From Butyrivibrio sp. (GTDB lineage Bacteria > Bacillota > Clostridia > Lachnospirales > Lachnospiraceae): a DNA stretch of 17,750 nucleotides. The stretch lies in the NCBI RefSeq assembly GCF_015056685.1, contig NZ_SVFW01000067.1, positions 1 through 17,750 on the forward strand, read 5' to 3'. The notes below the pieces were generated by a model. It was given only the letters and a program-made list of their open reading frames with translations. It was not told the DNA's origin and did not search any database. Position numbers and translations under genes: made by a program. Shown here piece after piece: positions 1 through 7,334 of the stretch; within the stretch, counting starts at the first letter, position 1; every line of letters starts with the position of its first letter.

Positions 1-201
1 GGCTTTTCTTCTCTACCTATGGGGACAGAAAATGTAGGATTGAATCAAAGACAGGATTTTATTGGAGCATTTAAGAAAAATGTTGCAGACATGAATACTC
101 TTGGAAAGTACGATATAGCGCAGGAATATAACAAGCTGATGATGTTCTACATGAACGTCTTCAAGGAGAATGAGAGATCCATGGCTTTTCATGCATTATA
201 A
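1..201 (+). CDS. C-terminal end of an unidentified protein (partial)
   Basis: This reading frame is open from the first base of the window to a TAA at 199-201, so it is probably the 3' end of a gene that begins upstream. An internal ATG at 19 has no clear ribosome binding site in front of it. The visible 66 residues look helical and polar (for example AFKKNVADMNTLGKYD, then EYNKLMMFYMNVFKENE), with no membrane segment or motif that I recognise. It is followed by 179 bases of spacer and then the LytTR gene. Its position suggests it may belong to the same LytTR-controlled cluster, but that is inference. It could also be a short complete gene starting at 19. Confidence 0.5.
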   Translation, partial: GFSSLPMGTENVGLNQRQDFIGAFKKNVADMNTLGKYDIAQEYNKLMMFYMNVFKENERSMAFHAL

Positions 202-208
202 CCGTCTA

Positions 209-237
209 TTCATGACATTCTTATAAACTCGCATAAT
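209..237 (+). promoter_or_regulatory. Degenerate LytTR-type direct repeat upstream of the LytTR gene
   Basis: TTCATGAC at 209-216 is followed 21 bases later by a poorer copy, CGCATAAT at 230-237; only the CAT core matches well. The spacing equals that of the two better sites at 2567 and 4923. On its own this site would not be convincing. It is listed because of the shared spacing and its position in front of a LytTR regulator. The rest of the 202-380 spacer is AT-rich, and I see no clear -35/-10 pair. Confidence 0.3.
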
Positions 238-380
238 GCATATTCCGATAATAATATCAGCAAAGGATTTGCCGGATATCAATGGATTGAAAGATTCATA
301 GATATTCGGCATTTGTTATTGTCGGGGATTTTGGGGCTTGTGTTCATCATGAAAATAAACTTGAAGGAAGGTGATAATTC

Positions 381-755
381 TTGATTACATTCCCATTTGT
401 TGGCGGTGAGCGTGGGATTGAACCAGAAAACATTATCTATGTCCAAACAGATCGAAGACTTAATGTATTTCATGTCAGTGAGGGCGAAAAGGAAGTGCAA
501 TACAGGCTTTATAAGAAACTTGATGAGATTGAAGATACTCTTTTATCGTATGCATTTGTTAGATGTCACAGGAGTTATCTGATTAATCTGAGATATGTGG
601 CTAAGGTATCGAATTATCTGTTGACGCTAAAGACAGGGGAAGCGTTTACTATACCGCGTGCCAGATATAAATGGGTAAAAGAGCAATATGTTTCATGGAA
701 AAATGTTGATGACACCCACTCGGTCCTTTCAGGAGAGTGGAGCGGCTTTGAATGA
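381..755 (+). CDS. LytTR DNA-binding domain protein without a receiver
   Basis: A 124-residue protein made almost entirely of one LytTR domain, the beta-rich DNA-binding fold of AgrA and VirR. The family signature is visible: ENIIYVQTDRR near the start, YRLYKKLDEIE, then FVRCHRSYLINLRYV and the final strand EAFTIPRARYKWV. There is no receiver domain or phosphorylatable aspartate, so it should bind DNA without phosphorelay control. The start is TTG at 381, with GAAGGAAGG at about 363-371 as binding site and an in-frame stop at 372-374 that rules out a longer start. The gene runs directly into the next one (TGA at 753-755), suggesting one transcript. It may compete with or back up the LytTR response regulator at 2718, which is inference. 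Confidence 0.88.
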   Translation: MITFPFVGGERGIEPENIIYVQTDRRLNVFHVSEGEKEVQYRLYKKLDEIEDTLLSYAFVRCHRSYLINLRYVAKVSNYLLTLKTGEAFTIPRARYKWVKEQYVSWKNVDDTHSVLSGEWSGFE

Positions 756-781
756 CAGATGAGCCGCAGAAAGGAACACTT

Positions 782-2557
782 ATGTCAAATACCATTACAA
801 ACGGAAATTATTATTACACCCAGAGTGCGTATGTACAGAGTGCCCATTATTATTCAAACCAGACTATTGGTAGCGGAGATTTTCAGAGTGTGGTTCTTGA
901 TAAGGATGAGGAAACGCCGGAGATTTCTGACACAGTAGCTAAGGAAGATACACCTGCGAAGAAGGGCTATACCCGCGTTATCACTGCAAATATCTGGAAC
1001 TCCGGATTTGGTGCGACGCAGCTTGCAGATGGAAAAACGGCTTATTCCTATCAGGGAGTAATGCAGCAGTTCCAGATCAGAATAGATGTAGATGGGGACA
1101 CCAGAAAGTATACCGCCACAGGTACCGATGAAAACGGAAATGAGTTTTCAAAGGAGATAGACCCTTATAACGTAGATCCAACTGACTCTGATTTTACAGA
1201 GTTTGCAGCGCTTTGCTCATACATCAGGGATACAGAAGGGCTGGCAGATGAGGCTATGGGAGCTGTGGATAGTGTTGCGCCTGATGATATTTTTGAGAAA
1301 AAGAACTATATGTCTGAGCTTGATGGTTCAATCAAAAACTATCAGCTTATGGGTGTAAGTACACTTGGAGCAGAGCAGCTTCTGTCGCATATAAACAGGC
1401 TTATGGAAGTTATGATGACCTCGGGTATCGGAACCGGCATCTCACCGGACCCTGCTGCTACAGCAACAAGCTTTAATGGTGCAAAAGTCTGGGGAGATAC
1501 AGGAGGTTTTGGTACATTTGGGAGCACCAGCTTTAGGTTCCAGTCAATAACCTTTGAAGGAACAAGAGAAATTGGTGGTGCTGAAAAAACAGAAAATAAA
1601 CCAGAAGAGAGCGAAGAGTATCTGGGAGAACTGGAAGTAAGACCACTTCATGGAATGGGAACAATTCCGGTAGGAAATAACAACAGTTATGTCATGACTG
1701 CTTCTGAGGTCATCAAGCCTGGTTCTGATGAAAAAATAGTCAGGGTTCATGTACACGATCATGATATCGACGTGAACGTTGATGAGGTTGATCCCAAGAA
1801 TGCTACGGTAATAGAGATGTTTGCATACTGTCAGTATGCTGATGCACATGGGACAGGCACATCTGATTCTTTTGGCAGCTTCCATTCCATGAAAAGCGTT
1901 ATAGACCCTCTTTCAGAAAACAGGTATTCAAATTTCGAAGAGGCCATGACAAAGAAGCAGAACTGGAATAGTGCCTTGTCAGGTTCTAAGGTTTCTTTCA
2001 CAAAGGAAAAGACAGGCGAGACAATTGATGCATCAGTTGTTCTAAAGATGCTTGAAGAGACCCGTAATCTCTTTTTATCACAGGGCGGTGACAAGGATCT
2101 GGGCGACCTGACTGATGAAGAATGGGAGAAGCTTCTTGGAGATACAGATAAAAACGTAGAGGAGTCAAAAGAGGCTGCTAGCAAAGCGCAGGAAAGCAGA
2201 GAGAAAGAGGCAGAAAGAGTAAAGAACATCATCGAAGAAAACTGGAAGAATGGCAAGATCCAGAAGGCTATGGATGGATACGAGTTCATAAGAATGATGG
2301 GCGAAAAGGTTGCCAGTAACCAGCAGGAGCTTAACAAAAACTGGAAGTCCACCAGAGAAAGACTGCTTGAGCAAGATCCCAATGCAGCGAGCAGATGGTA
2401 CATGTACGACAATGGCAGCAAACGTTATTCTTTCGATGAGTTCTGTAATTTCATGGATAATATGTGGGCTGAGCAGCGTGCTAATGCGAGAACACCCAGA
2501 AATGATTTCCTTGACCTGGCTAACTGGGCGGCCTGGCAAAAGGCTGAAGAAGTATAA
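782..2557 (+). CDS. Large unknown protein with a duplicated domain and C-terminal coiled coil
   Basis: A 591-residue protein that I do not recognise as a named family. The preferred start is ATG at 782, preceded by AAAGGA at 770-775. An in-frame ATG at 752 overlaps the LytTR stop as ATGA, but starting at 782 gives an N-terminus (MSNTITNGNYYYTQSAY) resembling that of the protein at 5829 (MKIANSDVYSSANYSYQ). Two stretches about 205 residues apart share the pattern VDP-x6-E-(F/M)-x-A-x-C-x-Y (residues 131-133 and 336-338 are the two VDPs), so the protein appears to contain an internal domain duplication. From about residue 440 it is highly charged and helical, probably coiled coil. No signal peptide, membrane segment or LPxTG motif is visible. 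It is probably co-transcribed with the LytTR gene just upstream. Confidence 0.8.
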   Translation: MSNTITNGNYYYTQSAYVQSAHYYSNQTIGSGDFQSVVLDKDEETPEISDTVAKEDTPAKKGYTRVITANIWNSGFGATQLADGKTAYSYQGVMQQFQIRIDVDGDTRKYTATGTDENGNEFSKEIDPYNVDPTDSDFTEFAALCSYIRDTEGLADEAMGAVDSVAPDDIFEKKNYMSELDGSIKNYQLMGVSTLGAEQLLSHINRLMEVMMTSGIGTGISPDPAATATSFNGAKVWGDTGGFGTFGSTSFRFQSITFEGTREIGGAEKTENKPEESEEYLGELEVRPLHGMGTIPVGNNNSYVMTASEVIKPGSDEKIVRVHVHDHDIDVNVDEVDPKNATVIEMFAYCQYADAHGTGTSDSFGSFHSMKSVIDPLSENRYSNFEEAMTKKQNWNSALSGSKVSFTKEKTGETIDASVVLKMLEETRNLFLSQGGDKDLGDLTDEEWEKLLGDTDKNVEESKEAASKAQESREKEAERVKNIIEENWKNGKIQKAMDGYEFIRMMGEKVASNQQELNKNWKSTRERLLEQDPNAASRWYMYDNGSKRYSFDEFCNFMDNMWAEQRANARTPRNDFLDLANWAAWQKAEEV

Positions 2558-2566
2558 TCATATCCA

Positions 2567-2595
2567 TTCATTACAAAAAATTGTCCACTCATGAC
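2567..2595 (+). promoter_or_regulatory. LytTR-type operator and promoter region of the two-component operon
   Basis: TTCATTAC at 2567-2574 and CTCATGAC at 2588-2595 form a direct repeat with a 21-base period, the two-turn spacing typical of AgrA-like LytTR sites. A TATAAT sequence lies 19 bases after the repeat at 2615-2620, with a second at 2626-2631, and neither has a good -35 box. That fits a promoter that depends on an activator. The site serves the regulator/kinase operon starting at 2718, so autoregulation is likely. This is read from the sequence; binding is inferred. Confidence 0.6.
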
Positions 2596-2717
2596 ATGAA
2601 TGGTTACAGGGTTTTATAATGACAATATAATTATTATAGAAGCGCATTGTTTCAGTGGAGCGAAGCCATTGGGGCAGTGCGCTTTGAAATGACAGGTTAT
2701 TCCAGAGGTGGATAGTT

Positions 2718-3482
2718 ATGAAAAAATACTGTTTTGCCATATGTGACGATGAATATGAAGTAAGACACCTGCTACAGTCATGGCTGGCTGACAGCTCGTA
2801 TAATGCAGATGTAAAAGAGTATTCATCGGGAGAAGAGCTCTTAAGAGACATGGATCAGGGGACACAGATAGATGTGCTTTTCCTGGATATTGCCATGGGG
2901 AATGCTGATGGAATAGAGACGGCAAAAGAGCTGGCACACAGAATAGAGCAGTCAGGTAAAAGTATGCGTGCTTCAAGACCGCTCATCATATTTGTCACCG
3001 GAATTCCTGACAGGATGGGAGATGCCTTTGGTGTCAGTGCCTATGGATATCTTCTCAAGCCAGTATCAAAAGAAATGCTGGAAAGCGAGCTCCACAGGGC
3101 AGTGGCAGAGCTGGACCGACTGGATGCCCAGATGGTATGCGAGACTGTCTATGAAGAAAAAGGGGCTGAGTGCATTACGATACAGACAGGGAGAATAACT
3201 GCGAACACTGAAATCAGAGATATCCTTTACATAGAAAGCAACGGACGTAAGACTGTGGTACATCTTAAGGATAACTCATATGAAGTATATAAAAAGATGG
3301 AAGAGTTCGAAAAAGAGCTTGGAAAGACTTTTTTCCGGATTCACAGAGGATTTCTTGTAAATATGCTCCATGTAAAAAGCTATTCAAGAACTGAAGTCCA
3401 TATGGACAATGGGGATTCACTTTTTATTTCCAAGTATAAATATCCTGATTTTACCAGGGCATACATGGATTTCATATCATAA
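2718..3482 (+). CDS. LytTR-family response regulator
   Basis: A 254-residue response regulator of the AgrA/LytR type. Residues 1-125 are a receiver: acidic pair DD at 10-11, phospho-acceptor D57 in the LFLDIAMG strand, the threonine in FVTG, and the lysine in LLKPVS. From about residue 150 there is a LytTR DNA-binding domain, with DILYIESNGRKTVVHL and FFRIHRGFLVNMLHV as its hallmark strands. AGAGGTGG at about 2704-2711 precedes the ATG. The gene is followed after 22 bases by its partner sensor kinase, the standard layout of peptide-sensing Agr-like systems. A LytTR-type repeat lies upstream at 2567-2595. No AgrB- or AgrD-like gene (peptide exporter or precursor) is present in the window, so the signal is unknown. 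Confidence 0.93.
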   Translation: MKKYCFAICDDEYEVRHLLQSWLADSSYNADVKEYSSGEELLRDMDQGTQIDVLFLDIAMGNADGIETAKELAHRIEQSGKSMRASRPLIIFVTGIPDRMGDAFGVSAYGYLLKPVSKEMLESELHRAVAELDRLDAQMVCETVYEEKGAECITIQTGRITANTEIRDILYIESNGRKTVVHLKDNSYEVYKKMEEFEKELGKTFFRIHRGFLVNMLHVKSYSRTEVHMDNGDSLFISKYKYPDFTRAYMDFIS

Positions 3483-3504
3483 ATTTGCTGGGAGTATATA
3501 AATA

Positions 3505-4917
3505 ATGTCAGAAGAAATATTTTTGCTTTTTCAGGATGGCTATGGTTATGCAATGATCGTAGTCAGAGGTATTTTCCTTGGACTGATGATACAGACTTTT
3601 TTCAGTAGGGCAGTATTGGATAAAAAGAAAACTATAATTCTTTCCGCAGTAGTGACTGTGGAAGGCCTGATTCTTTTTGCCCTTCCTATATCAACAAGAG
3701 GTATATGGACGTACATAAGTCTTATAACAGTTCTTGCTGTTTTCTTTTTCTATAACAGACAATACATGCCCCACATTGCATTCGTGCTGCTGCTCTGGAC
3801 AAATGTGTTTTACGTTTGGTACCTGATGAATACAGTGACCAATGATATCTTTGGGGATCTGATCATAGAGACGCTGGATTATTCATCGGAAAATGCCATG
3901 GAGCAGATGTATGGCAGGATGGCGTGGCTGTTTGTTATATCTATCCTATTTCTAGTTGTTTTTTCCATTGCTGCGCACTTTATTATAAAAGCCATATGCA
4001 AAAAGAAATATGACATGTCAATTACGGAAGCGCTGTACCTGTCGGTATATTCAGTGATTTCGTATTTTATTGTATACATGATAGCTGAGGTCATGATCGT
4101 TCCTCTGGAAAAAGAGGTTTTCATGCTGTTCGAAGAAAAAAAGGATATCAAATGGATGCTTCCGGTCCTTGCAATCCTCATCTTTATTGGAGAGATGTCA
4201 GCTATTGCAACGTGGCAAAGATATAGGAGATTAAAGGAAGAAGATCTTTTATTACAGGAACAGCTTCAGGAGCAGGAGTTTATAAGAAAGAAGATAGAAT
4301 ACACCGAAAAATACCATGATCAGATCAGGACTCTTCGTCATGATATGGCAGGCAAGCTGATGATCCTAAAGAGTTTTCTTGAGTCAGAAAGATACAAGGA
4401 TGCCACACAGTTTCTGGGAGAAATGGATATTGAACTGAGTAGTGGCGGAGCAAGATTCTCTACCGGTAATCCGGTTACTGATGCTGTCATAAACGAGGCT
4501 GCAGCTATATGCGAAAAACAGAAATGCAGATTTGATTGTGATTTTTCTTTTGCTGAAAATAAGGGGATTGCGGCTATTGATATGGCTATTGTTCTTAATA
4601 ATCTTTTGGATAATGCTATAGAAGCAGTTGCAGCCATTTCACCGGATGAGCGATATATCAAGCTGAGTGGGACGTCAAAAGATAACTTTTACCTGGTCAA
4701 AGTCGAAAATGCATATGACGGGAATGTTATTCGTGGCGCTGACAATAACATTATTAGCAGAAAGAAGGCTGACTCTGATTTGGAATCACATGGAATTGGC
4801 CTTAAGAGTGTTATGAACATAGCTGAAAAGTATCTTGGAGCAGTAGATATAAGGACGGAAAATCTGGTGTTTGAAGTGAAAGTAATGCTTCAAGACATAA
4901 CTGTTGATAACAAATAA
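3505..4917 (+). CDS. AgrC-like sensor histidine kinase (GHKL type)
   Basis: A 470-residue membrane sensor kinase. The first 235 or so residues are hydrophobic with about six membrane helices and a short loop containing charged residues, as in AgrC-like and other LytTR-partner kinases. A coiled segment around residues 240-275 leads to the phosphorylation site in LRHDM (H279). The ATP-binding domain shows the N box NNLLDN at 365-370 and a G box, GIGLK at 430-434, and ends without a receiver. It lies 22 bases after the response regulator and should phosphorylate it. Start context: GGGAG at 3489-3493, with a rather long spacing to ATG 3505. The ligand cannot be read from sequence. The family commonly senses peptides in Firmicutes. 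Confidence 0.93.
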   Translation: MSEEIFLLFQDGYGYAMIVVRGIFLGLMIQTFFSRAVLDKKKTIILSAVVTVEGLILFALPISTRGIWTYISLITVLAVFFFYNRQYMPHIAFVLLLWTNVFYVWYLMNTVTNDIFGDLIIETLDYSSENAMEQMYGRMAWLFVISILFLVVFSIAAHFIIKAICKKKYDMSITEALYLSVYSVISYFIVYMIAEVMIVPLEKEVFMLFEEKKDIKWMLPVLAILIFIGEMSAIATWQRYRRLKEEDLLLQEQLQEQEFIRKKIEYTEKYHDQIRTLRHDMAGKLMILKSFLESERYKDATQFLGEMDIELSSGGARFSTGNPVTDAVINEAAAICEKQKCRFDCDFSFAENKGIAAIDMAIVLNNLLDNAIEAVAAISPDERYIKLSGTSKDNFYLVKVENAYDGNVIRGADNNIISRKKADSDLESHGIGLKSVMNIAEKYLGAVDIRTENLVFEVKVMLQDITVDNK

Positions 4918-4922
4918 GACCA

Positions 4923-4980
4923 TTCATTACATTAGAATGTCCGTTCATTCCAAAGCTATTTAAACACCTTCTCGTATAGA
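4923..4980 (+). promoter_or_regulatory. LytTR-type operator and promoter for the FliD-like gene
   Basis: TTCATTAC at 4923-4930 and TTCATTCC at 4944-4951 repeat with an exact 21-base period. A possible -10 (TATAGA) lies at 4975-4980, 23 bases after the second half, with no recognisable -35, so the second half-site sits where an activator would contact polymerase. This is the best-preserved of the repeats in the window. It controls the transcript that starts at 5030 and probably continues into 5829. Confidence 0.62.
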
Positions 4981-5029
4981 CGATACTTGAGATAGAACAA
5001 AGTGTTAGTCCAAAAGAGGAGGTGTTTTT

Positions 5030-5791
5030 ATGAACTTTGGGCAGAATTATTTCGATGTCCTGACAAGCAGGTTTGGCGGAGCCTCCAGTATCTGGAACAG
5101 ACAGGGAACGTCTAATGTGGGTAACAGAAACAGGACCACAGGAACTCGTGGAACATCACGAACAACGGGGCTTGGAAATAATAACAGTTATTTTGGCCTC
5201 AGTGCTAATACCATCAAGGCAATGAATAATGCCTACAATTCCACCTACAACAAAGGTTATATGTCAGATCAGTCAGTTGCTGATGGAGCTGTTAAGGTGG
5301 AGAACGCCGGACGTAAGCTCTCATATGGTGAACTGTATGAAGAAAAGAACACTGACCAGCTTCTGAAGACGGTAAAGAATTTTGTGGAAGGCTATAACGA
5401 GGTAAACAATAATGCCAGAAATACCACGAGTACAACAGTAAGAAACCGAGCAGGATGGATGAGAGAGGATGCACTGAATAATGTATCTGATCTAAGAAAA
5501 ATCGGCATCGGTTTTAACAGCAAGACCGGAGAACTGTCTGTTGATGAGGATGTTCTTAAGGGAGCAGACAAAGAGACTGTTAAAAAGACTCTTGGAAATG
5601 CCGGCTCTTTTGGCCAAAAGATGCGAAACAATGCCTCTCTGACATCACAGGCAGCTGTTACGGCCACAAGATACAATGTGGCTACGAGCGGGATATATGG
5701 CTCGAATGGCAGATATGGAACAAATAGTCTGCTTGGTGGATATGGAGGTTATTCTTCACTTCTGTCATCCATGTTTTCAAGCTGGTTCTGA
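5030..5791 (+). CDS. Protein with FliD C-terminal-like segment, possibly surface or flagellum-associated
   Basis: A 253-residue protein. Residues about 1-60 are rich in Asn, Thr, Gly and Arg and look disordered. Residues about 110-185 follow the order seen in the C-terminal part of the flagellar cap protein FliD: KNFVEGYNEVNN, then a short stretch before LNNVSDLRKIGIGFN, then GELSVDEDVLKGAD. The last 35 residues are rich in Gly, Ser and Tyr. It is much shorter than real FliD (over 400 residues), so it is not a complete cap protein. No signal peptide is visible; FliD-like proteins leave through the flagellar export apparatus, which would explain that, but this is inference. A strong AGAGGAGG at 5015-5022 precedes ATG 5030. 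A LytTR-type operator lies upstream, and the EF-hand protein gene follows after 37 bases. Confidence 0.75.
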   Translation: MNFGQNYFDVLTSRFGGASSIWNRQGTSNVGNRNRTTGTRGTSRTTGLGNNNSYFGLSANTIKAMNNAYNSTYNKGYMSDQSVADGAVKVENAGRKLSYGELYEEKNTDQLLKTVKNFVEGYNEVNNNARNTTSTTVRNRAGWMREDALNNVSDLRKIGIGFNSKTGELSVDEDVLKGADKETVKKTLGNAGSFGQKMRNNASLTSQAAVTATRYNVATSGIYGSNGRYGTNSLLGGYGGYSSLLSSMFSSWF

Positions 5792-5828
5792 TCATAATAG
5801 CAGGCATGCGCAAACGAGGTAATTTCAT

Positions 5829-6809
5829 ATGAAGATAGCAAATAGTGACGTGTATTCAAGTGCAAACTACAGCTATCAAAAGGATTTGGCAGCAACCGGC
5901 GCAGGGACTAGCGGATTTTTTGCAGGCATTGTAGAAAAACATATAGAAAAAGAAAAGTCGGATTACGCGGCATCCGGCAAAGTACAGACGGAGGATGGCA
6001 GGGAGATAAAGGTCGATGTCGATGTGAGCATGGCGAGGAAAAAAGAACGTGATACATTTATAGCCATGTCTTCGCCGCTGGATAACCTTTTTGATCCCCT
6101 TATCATCAATACAAATGCTCAGACTTCCGGACTCAGTGATAAGAAATTCAAGTTTGACCTGGATGCAGATGGCAAACAGGATGAGATCTCCATGACTAAG
6201 GCGGGAAGCGGGTTCCTTGCCCTGGATAAAAATGGAGATGGCAAAATAAATGACGGCAATGAGCTGTTTGGCGTAAAGAGTGGGGATGGCTTTGCTGATC
6301 TTGCAGAATATGACAGTGATGGCAATGGTTGGATCGATGAAAATGATGAGGTTTTTGACAATCTTAAGGTCTGGACCAAAACAGAAGATGGAAAAGACGA
6401 GCTAAAGAGCCTTAATGATTCCGGAGTAGGTGCAATATTCCTTGGAGCGGAAGATACAGAGTTTACTCTTGAAGGTGAGGACGGCGTTCTGGATGGAAAG
6501 GTACGAAAGACAGGTATTTTCCTGAACGAAGATGGCACGGCTGGTACTATCCAGCATGTTGACCTTGCCATTAAGGGGCGAGAATCTGAACTCATGAGCG
6601 CAGCAGAAAAGCGGGATGAAGTCTTAGAAAAGATGCGAAGCGAAAACTCCCAAAGGAGACGCAGCAATAATAATGACAATGCTGCAAGACGCAGGGCCAG
6701 AGCCGCAAGACAGAAGAAGCAGCTCGAAGATTACCAGAAAAGGCAGGATCTGAACAAAGAACTGACGGAAAAGGCTATAGAGCACCGGAAAGAATTATAT
6801 GGAACATGA
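5829..6809 (+). CDS. EF-hand-type calcium-binding protein, no signal peptide
   Basis: A 326-residue protein with three Asp-rich calcium-binding loops: DLDADGKQDEI at 110-120, DKNGDGKINDGNELFG from 133, and DSDGNGWIDEND at 162-173. Between and after them come DGFADLAEYD, NLKVWTK and the hydrophobic pattern VGAIFLG. From memory this arrangement matches a family seen in flagellated Proteobacteria, whose members have the same N-terminal type (MKI-NSD) and an ADGREIKVDVDVSM-like strand before the loops; a profile search should confirm this. The C-terminal 80 residues are a basic, highly charged helix. There is no signal peptide or membrane segment. The start ATG 5829 follows AACGAGGTAA at about 5813-5822. 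It is probably co-transcribed with the gene at 5030 and ends at a terminator at 6831-6874. Its role is unknown; calcium-dependent folding outside the cell is plausible. Confidence 0.82.
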   Translation: MKIANSDVYSSANYSYQKDLAATGAGTSGFFAGIVEKHIEKEKSDYAASGKVQTEDGREIKVDVDVSMARKKERDTFIAMSSPLDNLFDPLIINTNAQTSGLSDKKFKFDLDADGKQDEISMTKAGSGFLALDKNGDGKINDGNELFGVKSGDGFADLAEYDSDGNGWIDENDEVFDNLKVWTKTEDGKDELKSLNDSGVGAIFLGAEDTEFTLEGEDGVLDGKVRKTGIFLNEDGTAGTIQHVDLAIKGRESELMSAAEKRDEVLEKMRSENSQRRRSNNNDNAARRRARAARQKKQLEDYQKRQDLNKELTEKAIEHRKELYGT

Positions 6810-6830
6810 TGGATATATGCTATTCATTGA

Positions 6831-6874
6831 AAAAGCGGTACACTCATTGAGCAGAATGTGTGTACTGCTTTTTT
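6831..6874 (+). terminator. Rho-independent terminator after the EF-hand gene
   Basis: AAAAGCGGTACAC at 6831-6843 pairs with GTGTACTGCTTTT at 6860-6872, a 13-pair stem with one G-U pair. The 16-base loop is followed by T residues up to 6874. It closes the transcript from 5030/5829 and isolates the BlaI unit. TTCATTGA (6823-6830) and CTCATTGA (6843-6850) resemble LytTR half-sites and overlap it, with a 20-base rather than 21-base period. Confidence 0.88.
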
Positions 6875-6891
6875 ATATGGGTGTAAACCTC

Positions 6892-6945
6892 TTGACATCT
6901 TTTGGTTTATTGCTATAAACTAATGATGGTTTATAGATATAAACC
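6892..6945 (+). promoter_or_regulatory. Promoter with two BlaI-type operators
   Basis: The -35 TTGACA at 6892-6897 and -10 TATAAA at 6914-6919 are 16 bases apart. Two inverted repeats of the same form lie over it: GTTTAT-TGCT-ATAAAC at 6905-6920, inside the spacer and -10, and GTTTAT-AGAT-ATAAAC at 6929-6944, at and just after the start of transcription. Their centres are 24 bases apart. The arrangement is that of a self-repressed BlaI/MecI promoter, although the half-site (GTTTAT) differs from the TACA/TGTA core known for staphylococcal BlaI and MecI. Confidence 0.82.
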
Positions 6946-6959
6946 AAGGAGGCGCTTTT

Positions 6960-7334
6960 ATGAAGAGCATTGAATTAGCGGCAGTACAAGAACGTTTCGC
7001 TGATATTGTGTGGGAAAATGAGCCGATTGCTTCAGGTGATCTGGTAAAAGTATGTGAAAAAGAATTGAGTTGGAAGAAACCTACTACATATACGGTTCTG
7101 AGGAAACTTTGTGAGAAAGGGCTGCTACAGAACGTGGATGGAGTTGTGACTTCTCTTATCAGCAGGGAGGAGTTTTATTCAGCAAAAAGCGAGCAGATTG
7201 TGGAAGATTCCTATGAAGGATCGCTTCCTGCCTTTATTGCGGCATTTACTTCAAGAAAGAAACTGTCAAAGAAAGATGTTGATGAGATTCAAAAGATGAT
7301 AGATGCATTTAAAAAGGAGGGAGAGAAAAGATGA
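6960..7334 (+). CDS. BlaI/MecI-family transcriptional repressor
   Basis: A 124-residue winged-helix repressor of the BlaI/MecI type, which matches the usual family length. The N-terminal domain shows the HTH and wing pattern (VWENEPIASGDLVKV, then WKKPTTYTVLRKLCEKGLL), and the C-terminal half (SFEGSLPAF-like stretch, then KLSKKDVDEIQKMIDAFKK) is the dimerisation helix region. In known systems the repressor is cleaved or released when the M56 receptor is activated. AAGGAGG at 6946-6952 precedes ATG 6960. Its stop overlaps the start of the receptor gene (ATGA at 7331-7334), so the two are translated together, and two matching operators lie over its promoter, so it should repress itself. Confidence 0.93.
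   Translation: MKSIELAAVQERFADIVWENEPIASGDLVKVCEKELSWKKPTTYTVLRKLCEKGLLQNVDGVVTSLISREEFYSAKSEQIVEDSYEGSLPAFIAAFTSRKKLSKKDVDEIQKMIDAFKKEGEKR

Noticed and set aside
1831..2421. Long open frame on the minus strand (196 codons) inside the large unknown protein gene
   Set aside because: It lies fully opposite a well-formed gene, has Ser/Leu/Phe-rich composition typical of a shadow frame, and has no ribosome binding site or recognisable domain.
5030..5791. A complete flagellar cap gene fliD
   Set aside because: Only the C-terminal-type segment is recognisable and the protein is about half the normal length, so the symbol fliD is not justified.
6119..6679. 186-codon minus-strand frame opposite the EF-hand gene
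   Set aside because: Its Ser/Leu/Pro/Arg-rich content mirrors the Asp/Gly/Lys codons of the calcium loops, and it has no start context.
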